This document shows positions 17,458 to 24,726 of a stretch of 33,934 nt of DNA, one piece after another. Where the stretch lies: positions 1 through 33,934 of the forward strand of contig NZ_BJWY01000083.1 of the NCBI RefSeq assembly GCF_007990715.1. The letters are read 5' to 3'. The position numbers were made by a program, and so were the translations under genes. The DNA is from Nocardia seriolae NBRC 15557 (lineage in GTDB: Bacteria > Actinomycetota > Actinomycetes > Mycobacteriales > Mycobacteriaceae). How positions within the stretch are numbered: the first letter of the stretch is position 1; each line of letters starts with the position of its first letter. The notes below the pieces were generated by a model. That model saw only the letters and a list, made by a program, of their open reading frames with translations. It was not told the origin of the DNA and did no database searches.

Positions 17458-19896
17458 GCGCCGGGCGCGGCGGAGGGAGAGGGCGGCTGTCGCTATGAGC
17501 GCGAGCAGGGTGAGGGCCAGCAGGCGGACGGGTGTGGCGCTGGGGTTGCCGTCGCCGTCGGGGGCCTGGGGTAGCCAGGTGTCGAGGTGCCGGCCCAAGG
17601 AGTAGAAGAAGAAGCACATGAACAGGCCGCCCAGTGCCCAGCCGATGGCGATCGCGGCGGCCAAGGTGCGAGATCCCATGAACAGCATCGCTATCGGGAC
17701 CGCGGCGGTGGCGGCCGCCGAGACGGTGATCCAGGTGTAGTCGCCGCTCAGAAAGTCCCAGCCGCCGAACTGCGAGTGGGTGAAGCCGATCGCGGTGGCG
17801 CCGAGCAGCGCGAGGACCAGCATCACGATCGACAGCGGGTCGCGGGGCAGGCGCGGGCCGATGTCGAAGCTGCGCGCGAGCCACAGGGCGAGGAGTGCGG
17901 AAATACCCGCCAGAACGAGGCAAATGTGGCCGTACGTCGCGAAGGTGAAGCCGATCGCGGTCGAGATCGAGTCGCCCGAGCTGTGGGCCTCCCCGTGGTT
18001 CAGCCGGTTGCCGAGGACCTCGACGACAATGGTCGCCCACACCCCGACCACCGCGAGCCCCACGAGCAGACCCTGGCCGATCCCGCGTCGCCAGCGCGGA
18101 ATCAGAACGGAGGCACCGGCGATGGCGGCTGCGATTGCCAGACCGACCAGGTAGTAATCGCCGTGATAGCCGAGTGGATCGATCCGGCTCTCGTCGTAGT
18201 GGTCCACCGCGCCCGGAGTGAACCGAGCGACGAGCAGCAGCACCGCTCCGATAATCGCGAACACCCCGGACATCCAGGAGGCTACCGCGCTCCATCGGCC
18301 ACCTCGGCTTCCAACGGCGACCGGAGGCTCTCCGCCGCCGGGACTCTCGTGTGCTTCGCTGTGCCGCAAGGCTTTCAGAGTCGGCTCGGCCCGGGCGGCC
18401 GACCTCGCGCCGGGTTCCGAGCGCGCCCGGGGAAGCCGCGGGCTGTCCAATGTCGCGGCCCCGCCCAGCACTTCCCGTGCGGCCGGCGCGACCACCGGGT
18501 TGTCGTGGGTTGCTATGTGCCGCAGTGCTTTCCGTGCGGCATCGGCTCTCCGCTCGTCCCCGGAGGGCAGCTGGGTGCCGAGCGCCTGCACCGCTCCCCG
18601 CCGGATCTCGGGGTGCGGGCTGTCGAGCCCGACCCGGATCGACTCCGGCAACGGATCGAGTGGATACCCCGGTGCCGAATCGACCCGTGGCCCGCCTTCC
18701 GGTCGTGAGACTGCGGCATCCGCGCGGGGACCGGTTGCGGGCCGGTCCGGGTCGCCGGGTGGGGTGCGGGTCGAGTCGGGTGGTCGGGGGTCGCCGGTGG
18801 ATTCGGGTCGGGCGTCGATCGCGCTCGGTGCTCCGGCGGATTCGGTGTCTGGGGTAGAGCTCGGCCTCAGGTCCGCGGATGGTGTGCCCTGGCTGATCTC
18901 GGTGGATTCCGGGCCGGGTGGGACGGCTTGATTCGACTCGGTGAAAGGGATCGCGTGCGTGGCCGGTGCCGGTGGCGCGGGTGGGAGGGTCTCGATGAAC
19001 TCCGGTCTCGGTGGCGCTTCGAGAGTCGGTGCGGTGCGGGGGTTTCCGCGTGCGGCGCGCGCCCGGGCGAGGATGTCGGTGGCGGCGTCGGCGAGGGCTC
19101 CGCAGGTCGGGTAGCGGTCGGTCGGGTTCTTTGCCAGGGCGGTGGCGATGATGTCGTCGAATCCGGGTGGTAGGTCCGGGCGGGTGTCCAGTGGTCGGGG
19201 TGGGGGAGTGTTGAGGTGGGCGGCGATCACCGCGGCCTGGTCGGGGCGGGGGAAAGGCTCTGTGCCGGTGAGCAATTCGTAGAAGGTGCAGCCGAGTGAG
19301 TAGACGTCGGCGCGGTGGTCGGCGGGGGCGCCGTGGAAGCGTTCGGGGGCGGCGTAGGCGAAGGTGGCGGCCATGCCGGTGGCGGTGAGAGTGTCGTCGA
19401 GGGCGCGGGCGATGCCGAAGTCGGTGAGCACGGCGCGGTCGGGAGCGTGGTCGGAGGGGTCGAGCAGGATATTGGCGGGTTTGACGTCGCGGTGCAGGAT
19501 GCCGTGGCGGTGGGCGTGGTCGAGGGCGTGAGCGGCATCGGTGAGGATGCGCAGTGACTCGTCGGTGGTGAGGGGCCCGTGCCGGGCGGCCAGCAGCTGT
19601 GACACGTCGCCGCCGCCGATGAATTTCATACAGAGCCAAGGGGTTTCGGCGTCGGCTCCCGCGCGATCATAGATGGCCACGATGTTCGGATGCTCCAGCC
19701 GGGCGGCCAGTGCGGCCTCCCGCTCGAAACGGGCCCGCCCCCGCGCGTCGGTGGCGATCACATCGCTGAGCACCTTCAGGGCGACCAGGCGATTCAGCCG
19801 GGGATGCCGGGCCAGGTAGACCACGCCCATGCCGCCGGTGCCGAGCACCCGCTCGATGGTGAATCCCGCGAACTCCGCCCCGGGTTCGAGCCGCAT
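17455..19896 (-). CDS. Ser/Thr protein kinase with HEAT-like segment and polytopic membrane tail
   Basis: The 813-residue protein begins with a complete Hanks-type kinase domain (about 12-275): P-loop LGTGGMGVVY (18-27), K41, HRD with D137 (HRDVKPAN), DFG 159-161 and APE 183-185. A Pro/Glu/Thr-rich linker follows (about 290-430). Next is a segment with helical repeats (VGLDSPHPEIRRGAVQALG and ALRHIATHDNPVVAPAAREVLGG) like HEAT repeats. The last 240 residues hold about eight hydrophobic helices and end in a basic tail. Most actinobacterial receptor kinases have one helix and PASTA or other extracellular sensors; here a polytopic membrane domain takes that place. The kinase is likely on the inner membrane face, with the membrane part as sensor or channel. 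ATG 19896 has GGAGG 8 bases upstream. It stands alone; its substrates are unknown. Confidence 0.9.
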   Translation of the reverse strand: MRLEPGAEFAGFTIERVLGTGGMGVVYLARHPRLNRLVALKVLSDVIATDARGRARFEREAALAARLEHPNIVAIYDRAGADAETPWLCMKFIGGGDVSQLLAARHGPLTTDESLRILTDAAHALDHAHRHGILHRDVKPANILLDPSDHAPDRAVLTDFGIARALDDTLTATGMAATFAYAAPERFHGAPADHRADVYSLGCTFYELLTGTEPFPRPDQAAVIAAHLNTPPPRPLDTRPDLPPGFDDIIATALAKNPTDRYPTCGALADAATDILARARAARGNPRTAPTLEAPPRPEFIETLPPAPPAPATHAIPFTESNQAVPPGPESTEISQGTPSADLRPSSTPDTESAGAPSAIDARPESTGDPRPPDSTRTPPGDPDRPATGPRADAAVSRPEGGPRVDSAPGYPLDPLPESIRVGLDSPHPEIRRGAVQALGTQLPSGDERRADAARKALRHIATHDNPVVAPAAREVLGGAATLDSPRLPRARSEPGARSAARAEPTLKALRHSEAHESPGGGEPPVAVGSRGGRWSAVASWMSGVFAIIGAVLLLVARFTPGAVDHYDESRIDPLGYHGDYYLVGLAIAAAIAGASVLIPRWRRGIGQGLLVGLAVVGVWATIVVEVLGNRLNHGEAHSSGDSISTAIGFTFATYGHICLVLAGISALLALWLARSFDIGPRLPRDPLSIVMLVLALLGATAIGFTHSQFGGWDFLSGDYTWITVSAAATAAVPIAMLFMGSRTLAAAIAIGWALGGLFMCFFFYSLGRHLDTWLPQAPDGDGNPSATPVRLLALTLLALIATAALSLRRARR

Positions 19897-20026
19897 ACCG
19901 CCCGCCTCCGCCAGAACCCAATGCCAGCCAGGCAACCATACGCCCGGCCCCGAGCGCCCGCCCGGCGAATCGCCGACCCGGGCCCGGTCGCGCGGATGGG
20001 ATGAACCCGGGTGCGCTTGCGTCCGT

Positions 20027-20038
20027 TATCCCCGGATA
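20027..20038. promoter_or_regulatory. Dyad in the kinase/oxidoreductase divergent gap
   Basis: TATCC-CC-GGATA is a perfect 5-bp inverted repeat in the 254-bp gap between the kinase (minus) and FAD oxidoreductase (plus). No gene is seen in the gap. The -10 and -35 boxes are not clear. It is a candidate shared operator only. Confidence 0.25.
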
Positions 20039-20150
20039 GCGGCACGAGACAAGGTGCTGTCGATAGGGCGAACGACCGATGTGCTGGTGCCGTCGCGTAG
20101 CGCAGCCTGGGTTCGTTCATCGAGGCGGAAAATATCGAAGGAGCGGGACG

Positions 20151-21542
20151 ATGACGACTGCGGACATCGATTTCGAGGGGCTGCGTACCAGCGTCGAAGG
20201 GGTGGTGATCACCCCCGGCGATCCCGAATACGACACGGCCCGGCAGGTCTGGAACGGATGTTTCGATCGCCGCCCGGCGGTGATCGTGCGGCCGACCAGT
20301 GCGGCCGGGGTGGCGGCGGCGGTGCTGGCCGCGCGCCGGCACGGGCTGGATCTGACGGTGCGCGGCGGCGGCCACAACTATGCCGGTCACGCGGTGGCCG
20401 ACGATGCCATGATGATCGATCTGCGCGACCTCGACACGGTCGTCGTCGATACCGAGGCCAAGCTCGCCCGCTGCGGCGGCGGTGCCACCTGGGGTCAGGT
20501 CGACGCCGCGACCACCGCGCACGGACTGGCGGTCACCGGTGGGTTCATCAGCAATACCGGAATCGGCGGCCTGACCCTCGGCGGCGGCATGGGCTGGCTC
20601 ACCCCGCGCTGCGGCCTGGCCTGCGACAATCTGGTCACCGCCGCAGTGGTCACCGCAGACGGCCGGATCGTCACCGCCTCGCCGGAGGAGAATCCCGAGC
20701 TGCACTGGGGATTGCGCGGCGGCGGAGGCAATTTCGGCATTGTCACCACCTTCACCTTCGCCCTGCACGAGGTGTCGCCGCTGGCCCAGCTGGCCATGCT
20801 GTGGTGGACCCCCGAAAACGGTGCCGCGGGGCTGCGGGCGGGCCGCGCGTTGATCGAGTCCCTGCCCGATGTCTACGGTGCCGGGGCCTTCGGCGTCTGC
20901 GGACCCCCTGCCCCGTTCGTTCCCGAGGTGTATCAGGGGCAGCCCGGATTCAGTGTCGCCGTGGCCGGTTTCGGCGCACCCGAAGAGCTCGAAGCGGTGA
21001 TCAAGCCCCTGCGTGATGCCGCACCCGCCCCAGCCTGGGAACTGGTCACCCCCATCCCGTACACCGCGCTGCAGCAGATGTTCGACGAGGGCACCCCGGC
21101 CGGTCTGTTCGGCTACGAGAAGGCCCTCTACGTCAACGAGCTGTCCGACGAGGTGCTCGACACCATTGTCACCCGCTTCCCGCTGCGCAGCTCGCCGATG
21201 ACCATCGTCCCGATCTTCCCGCTGCATGGCCGCTACAGCGAAATCGCCGACAGCGAAACAGCTTTCGGCGGTCCCCGCAACCCCTGCTATGTCATCAACA
21301 TCAGCGCCCTCACCCCGGATCCGGCCGGATTCCCCGCCGAACGCCAATGGGTCCGCGACCTCTGGGACGCCTTGCGCCCGCACGCCGCGTCGTCGGCCGG
21401 TTACGTCAACTTCCTCGCCGAGGAGGACTCCGCCCGCGTCCGAGAATCCTACGGCGACAAGTACTCCCGCCTCACCGCCCTGAAAGCAACCTGGGACCCC
21501 GACAACGTCTTCCACCACAACGCCAACATCCCCCCGGCCTGA
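20151..21542 (+). CDS. FAD-binding oxidoreductase, berberine-bridge-enzyme type
   Basis: The 463-residue protein has the FAD-binding fold of the PCMH/BBE family. It contains RPTSAAGVAAAV, then VRGGGH75-NYAGH with the His that forms the 8-alpha-N1-histidyl link to FAD, and LRGGGGNFGIVT, which binds the cofactor. The C-terminal BBE domain ends YVNFLAEE...YGDKYSRLTALKATWDPDNVFHHNANIPP. In members with two covalent links, a Cys sits in a CPxVG motif; here that site is Ile133 (GFISNTGIGG), so FAD is probably attached only by His75. Such enzymes oxidise sugars, alcohols or aromatic amines with oxygen. The substrate is not indicated. GAAGGAG (20137-20143) lies 7 bases before the ATG. It is convergent with dctA, with stops 6 bp apart, and it is not in a biosynthetic cluster. 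Confidence 0.88.
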   Translation: MTTADIDFEGLRTSVEGVVITPGDPEYDTARQVWNGCFDRRPAVIVRPTSAAGVAAAVLAARRHGLDLTVRGGGHNYAGHAVADDAMMIDLRDLDTVVVDTEAKLARCGGGATWGQVDAATTAHGLAVTGGFISNTGIGGLTLGGGMGWLTPRCGLACDNLVTAAVVTADGRIVTASPEENPELHWGLRGGGGNFGIVTTFTFALHEVSPLAQLAMLWWTPENGAAGLRAGRALIESLPDVYGAGAFGVCGPPAPFVPEVYQGQPGFSVAVAGFGAPEELEAVIKPLRDAAPAPAWELVTPIPYTALQQMFDEGTPAGLFGYEKALYVNELSDEVLDTIVTRFPLRSSPMTIVPIFPLHGRYSEIADSETAFGGPRNPCYVINISALTPDPAGFPAERQWVRDLWDALRPHAASSAGYVNFLAEEDSARVRESYGDKYSRLTALKATWDPDNVFHHNANIPPA

Positions 21543-21548
21543 CACCGC

Positions 21549-22958
21549 TCACGCGCGCGCAGGCTCGCCCGTCGGATCCGGTTCGCTCGTCGGATTCGGC
21601 TCCGCGATGTGGGCCGACTCGGCCATGGGATCCGGGTCGGACAGCGGCTCCACCGGCAACCCGTCCAGCACCCGGGCGAGCCGCTCGGAGTCCAGCTGCC
21701 CCTCCCACCTGGCGATCACCAGCGTGGCGACGCAGTTGCCGAGCAGGTTGACCGTGACCCGCATGGAATCCATGAGTCGGTCCGCCCCGAGCAAAATCGA
21801 CACGGCTGCAACGGGAATCGAGCCGTGCCCGATGGCGCTCACGGTCGCCGACAGCGCCAGGAAGGAGGAACCCGGCACTCCCGCCATGCCCTTGGAGGTG
21901 AGCATGAGCGCGGCCACCGCGGTGAGCTGCTCGCCCACGCTCAGATCCACGCCCAGCGCCTGCGCCAGGAACAGCACGCAGATCGCCAGATACAGGGTCG
22001 CACCGTCCAGATTGAACGAATAGCCGGTCGGCACAACCAAACCCGTGGTGGCGCGCGAGCAGCCCGCGTCCACCAGCTTGGTCATGATGCGCGGCAGCAC
22101 CACCTCGGTCGAGGCCGTACCCAACGCCACGAACAGCTCATCCTTGATGTAGCGCACGAACTTCCACAGGCTCGCGCCCGCGAAGATCCGGGTGATCGCG
22201 GCCAGTACGAGGATGAACAACAGGGCCGCCCCATAACAGGCGGCGATCAATTTCCCGTACGTGCCAAGGGATTTCAGCCCATACTGCCCGACGATGAACG
22301 CCATCGCCCCGAACGCCCCCAGCGGCGAGAGCCGCATGATCCACCCGATCACGATGAACAGGATCCGGCTGACGTGATCGATGGCCTCCAGCACCACGGG
22401 CGGCCCGTTCTCCCCGAACTGGGCCAGCGCCAGCCCGAACAGCACCGAAACGAACAGCACCTGCAACAGCTTGTTCTCCGCGAACGCCGAAACCAGCGAC
22501 GTCGGAATGATGTTCAGCAGAAAGTCGACGGTATGCGGCAGCTCGGCCTTCTGCGTCGTCTTCGCGATCTGATCCGCCCCGGTCGCCAGCGTCTGCGCAT
22601 CGATGCTGAACCCCGCCCCCAGCTTCACCAGATTCCCGACCAGCAACCCGAACAGCAACGCGAACGTGGTCACCACCTCGAAGTAGATCAGCGCCTTGAC
22701 CCCGATCCGCCCCACCGACTTCAAATTCCCCACGTGCGCGATCCCCAGCACCACCGTGCAGAACACGATCGGCGCGATCACCATCTTGATCAGTTTGATG
22801 AACCCGTCCCCCAACGGCTTCAGATCGGTCCCGAGCCACGGCCACATCCTGCCCACCACGATCCCGGCCACCACCGCGATCAGCAGCTGCACGAACATCG
22901 ACCGATACCACGGCGTCCGCGGCCCCACCGCCACCCCGCCTCCGAGCGTCTCTGCCAT
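21549..22958 (-). CDS. dctA: C4-dicarboxylate symporter DctA
   Basis: The 469-residue integral membrane protein belongs to the dicarboxylate/amino acid:cation symporter family (DAACS). It takes up succinate, fumarate and malate with protons or sodium. Conserved parts include FIKLIKMVIAPIVFCTVVLGIA near the N-terminus, the VVPTGYSFNLDGATLYL motif of the substrate-binding region, and the C-terminal block SFLALSATVSAIGHGSIP...GADRLMDSMRVTVNLLGNCVATLVIARWEG. The LDG and R/D/N pattern fits DctA rather than glutamate (GltP) transporters. A Pro/Glu-rich tail of about 30 residues is likely cytoplasmic. TAGCGT ends 6 bases before the ATG (leaderless), and three 11-bp direct repeats lie over the -35 region, as a C4-dicarboxylate two-component regulator might use. 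No sensor kinase gene is in the window. Confidence 0.92.
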   Translation of the reverse strand: MAETLGGGVAVGPRTPWYRSMFVQLLIAVVAGIVVGRMWPWLGTDLKPLGDGFIKLIKMVIAPIVFCTVVLGIAHVGNLKSVGRIGVKALIYFEVVTTFALLFGLLVGNLVKLGAGFSIDAQTLATGADQIAKTTQKAELPHTVDFLLNIIPTSLVSAFAENKLLQVLFVSVLFGLALAQFGENGPPVVLEAIDHVSRILFIVIGWIMRLSPLGAFGAMAFIVGQYGLKSLGTYGKLIAACYGAALLFILVLAAITRIFAGASLWKFVRYIKDELFVALGTASTEVVLPRIMTKLVDAGCSRATTGLVVPTGYSFNLDGATLYLAICVLFLAQALGVDLSVGEQLTAVAALMLTSKGMAGVPGSSFLALSATVSAIGHGSIPVAAVSILLGADRLMDSMRVTVNLLGNCVATLVIARWEGQLDSERLARVLDGLPVEPLSDPDPMAESAHIAEPNPTSEPDPTGEPARA

Positions 22959-22964
22959 GCCCGC

Positions 22965-22970
22965 ACGCTA
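22965..22970 (-). promoter_or_regulatory. Probable leaderless promoter of dctA
   Basis: TAGCGT on the minus strand ends 6 bases before the dctA ATG. No ribosome site is seen. The -35 position (22988-22993) reads ACAGCA, far from consensus, which fits a promoter that needs an activator. Confidence 0.45.
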
Positions 22971-22980
22971 GAAACCTCGA

Positions 22981-23007
22981 GTATCCATGCTGTATCACGC
23001 ATGTATC
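22981..23007. promoter_or_regulatory. Three GTATC direct repeats at 11-bp spacing upstream of dctA
   Basis: GTATC begins at 22981, 22992 and 23003, exactly one helical turn apart. The repeats span the -35 and upstream region of dctA. Direct repeats at 11 bp are a usual response-regulator arrangement. A palindrome CGAAATTTCG follows at 23010-23019. Binding is inferred. Confidence 0.5.
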
Positions 23008-23052
23008 GTCGAAATTTCGTAAGTTTTGTACACGGCGGCCGATGCAAACGAC

Positions 23053-23082
23053 AGCGGGCGGTCTCCGCGGAGACCGCCCGCT
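23053..23082 (-). terminator. 30-bp perfect palindrome, terminator of the FAS-II unit
   Basis: AGCGGGCGGTCTCCG and its complement CGGAGACCGCCCGCT abut with no spacer, giving a 15-bp arm stem. It starts 17 bp after the accD6 stop and is followed on the minus strand by GTCGTTTGC, a weak T-tract. It separates the FAS-II transcript from dctA. Confidence 0.75.
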
Positions 23083-23099
23083 ATTGCGTTGCCGCTGAA

Positions 23100-24530
23100 C
23101 TACAGCGGGATGTTCTTGTTGTGCTGCGGGCGGGACGGGGCCGCCGCGAGTGCCGCCGCGATGGTGGAGCGGGTCTTGGCCGGTTCGACGATCTGGTCGA
23201 CGACGCCGATGGCCATGGCACGCTCGACGCCGCCGGCGATGCGCTCGTGTTCCTCGGTGAGGCGCTCGAGCATGGCCTCGCGCTCCGATTCCGGGGCGGC
23301 GGCGAGGGCCTTCTTGTGGAGGATGCCGACCGCGGCCTTTGCGCCCATGACGGCGACCTCGGAACCGGGCCACGCGTACACCGCGGTGGCGCCGAGGGAA
23401 CGGGCGTTCATGGCGATGTAGGCGCCGCCGTAGATCTTGCGGGTCACCAGGGTGACGCGGGGGACGCGGGCCTCGGCGAAGGCGTGCAGCAGCTTCGCGC
23501 CGCGGCGGACCACGCCCTCGAACTCCTGGGAGACGCCGGGCAGGTAGCCGGGGACGTCGGTGACGACGATCAGCGGGATGCCGAAGGCGTTGCACAGGCG
23601 CACGAAACGCGAAGCCTTCTCGGCGCTTTCGGAGTTGAGGCAGCCGCCCATGCGGATCGGGTTGTTGGCCAGCACGCCGACGGTGCGGCCGCCGAGGCGG
23701 CCCAGGCCGACCACCATGGAGCGGGCGTAGCCGCCCTGCAGTTCCTCGAAAGTGCTTTCACCGTCGACATTGTCGAGCAGTTCGTTGATGATCGGCTTCA
23801 CGTCGTAGGCGCGCTTGGCCGAGGCGGGCATCATGGCCTTGAGGTCCACATCGCCGTGTTCGGCAGCGGCCAGGTCGAATTCGCCCTGCTCGGCGAACAT
23901 CGAGACCAGGCGGCGCGCACGGTGCATGGCGTCCTGTTCGTCATCGGCGACGATGTGGCACACGCCGGACTTCTTTCCGTGGGTGATCGGGCCGCCCAGG
24001 GTCTCCATGTCGACGCTCTCGCCGGTCACCGTCTTCACGATGTCGGGTCCGGTCACGAAGACACGGCCTTCCGGGGCCATGATCACGATGTCGGTCAGCG
24101 CGGGACCGTAGGCGGCGCCACCGGCGGCGAAGCCGAGCACCACCGAAATCTGGGGGACCTGGCCGGACGCGCGCACCATGGCCTCGAAGACCAGGCCGAC
24201 CGCGTGCAGGGCCTCGACGCCCTCCGCCAGCCGCGCGCCACCCGAATGCCACAGGCCGACAACGGGAATCTTGGAGTCGATGGCGGTATCGATCGCATCG
24301 ACGATGTGCTTGCAACCCTCGACGCCCATGGCGCCGCCCATCACGGTCGCATCGGAGCAGTACGCGACGGTGCGCACACCGTCGATCTCACCGATGGCGG
24401 CCAGCACGCCGGACTTGTCGCGGGGGTGGAGCGGCAGCACGGTTCCGGGATCGAAGAAGCGCTGCAACCGACCCAGCGGGTCACGGGGATCGGTGGTGGT
24501 ATCCGCATGTGCGGGAGCCATGATGGTCAT
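23100..24530 (-). CDS. accD6: Acetyl-CoA carboxylase carboxyltransferase subunit AccD6
   Basis: The 476-residue carboxyltransferase takes CO2 from biotin on an AccA3-type subunit and gives malonyl-CoA for FAS-II. Its length is close to that of mycobacterial AccD6. Seen are the acyl-CoA oxyanion parts (GLWHSGGARLAEGVEAL, LGFAAGGAAYGPALTD) and the C-terminal crotonase-like half (VTDVPGYLPGVSQEFEGVVRRGAKLLHAFAEARVPRVTLVTRKIYGGAYIAM), with substrate-pocket glycines conserved. It is the last gene of the fabD-acpM-kasA-accD6 series and lies 196 bp after kasA; that gap has competing hairpins. GAGGAGAG lies 6 bases before the ATG. A strong palindrome follows. The biotin-carrying alpha subunit is not in the window. 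The assignment rests on gene order as well as sequence; other AccD proteins are similar. Confidence 0.93.
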   Translation of the reverse strand: MTIMAPAHADTTTDPRDPLGRLQRFFDPGTVLPLHPRDKSGVLAAIGEIDGVRTVAYCSDATVMGGAMGVEGCKHIVDAIDTAIDSKIPVVGLWHSGGARLAEGVEALHAVGLVFEAMVRASGQVPQISVVLGFAAGGAAYGPALTDIVIMAPEGRVFVTGPDIVKTVTGESVDMETLGGPITHGKKSGVCHIVADDEQDAMHRARRLVSMFAEQGEFDLAAAEHGDVDLKAMMPASAKRAYDVKPIINELLDNVDGESTFEELQGGYARSMVVGLGRLGGRTVGVLANNPIRMGGCLNSESAEKASRFVRLCNAFGIPLIVVTDVPGYLPGVSQEFEGVVRRGAKLLHAFAEARVPRVTLVTRKIYGGAYIAMNARSLGATAVYAWPGSEVAVMGAKAAVGILHKKALAAAPESEREAMLERLTEEHERIAGGVERAMAIGVVDQIVEPAKTRSTIAAALAAAPSRPQHNKNIPL

Positions 24531-24605
24531 CGCGAACTCTCCTCATAAAGGAAGTGCGGTCGCTCCGTACGGCTGCGGACTCAGAGCGGCTGCGAAATGT
24601 CGAAA

Positions 24606-24673
24606 TCCCGGCAGGGGCTCTTGGAATGAACACCGTGGGGTCTGGGATCTCGATCCGAGATCCCCTGCCGGGA
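24606..24673 (-). promoter_or_regulatory. Two competing hairpins between kasA and accD6
   Basis: TCCCGGCAGGGG (24606-24617) pairs perfectly with CCCCTGCCGGGA (24662-24673), a 12-bp stem around 44 bases. Inside, GGGATCTCG (24644-24652) pairs with CGAGATCCC (24656-24664), 9 bp with a 3-base loop. The two stems share bases 24662-24664, so both cannot form fully at once. They lie in the transcript between the kasA stop and the accD6 ribosome site. Attenuation or mRNA processing is inferred. Confidence 0.5.
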
Positions 24674-24726
24674 CCGCTTGTCTTACTGACCGGTTCTAGA
24701 AGTGCGCGGTTCTTCTGAGTTGCGCG

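Noticed and set aside
20151..22958. Natural-product gene cluster including the FAD oxidoreductase
   Set aside because: There are no synthase, carrier or tailoring genes around it; the neighbours are a kinase and a symporter.
21609..24548. 979-residue plus-strand frame antisense to dctA and accD6
   Set aside because: It is His/Arg/Asp-rich with no domain and covers two well-supported genes on the other strand; long antisense frames are normal at this GC content.
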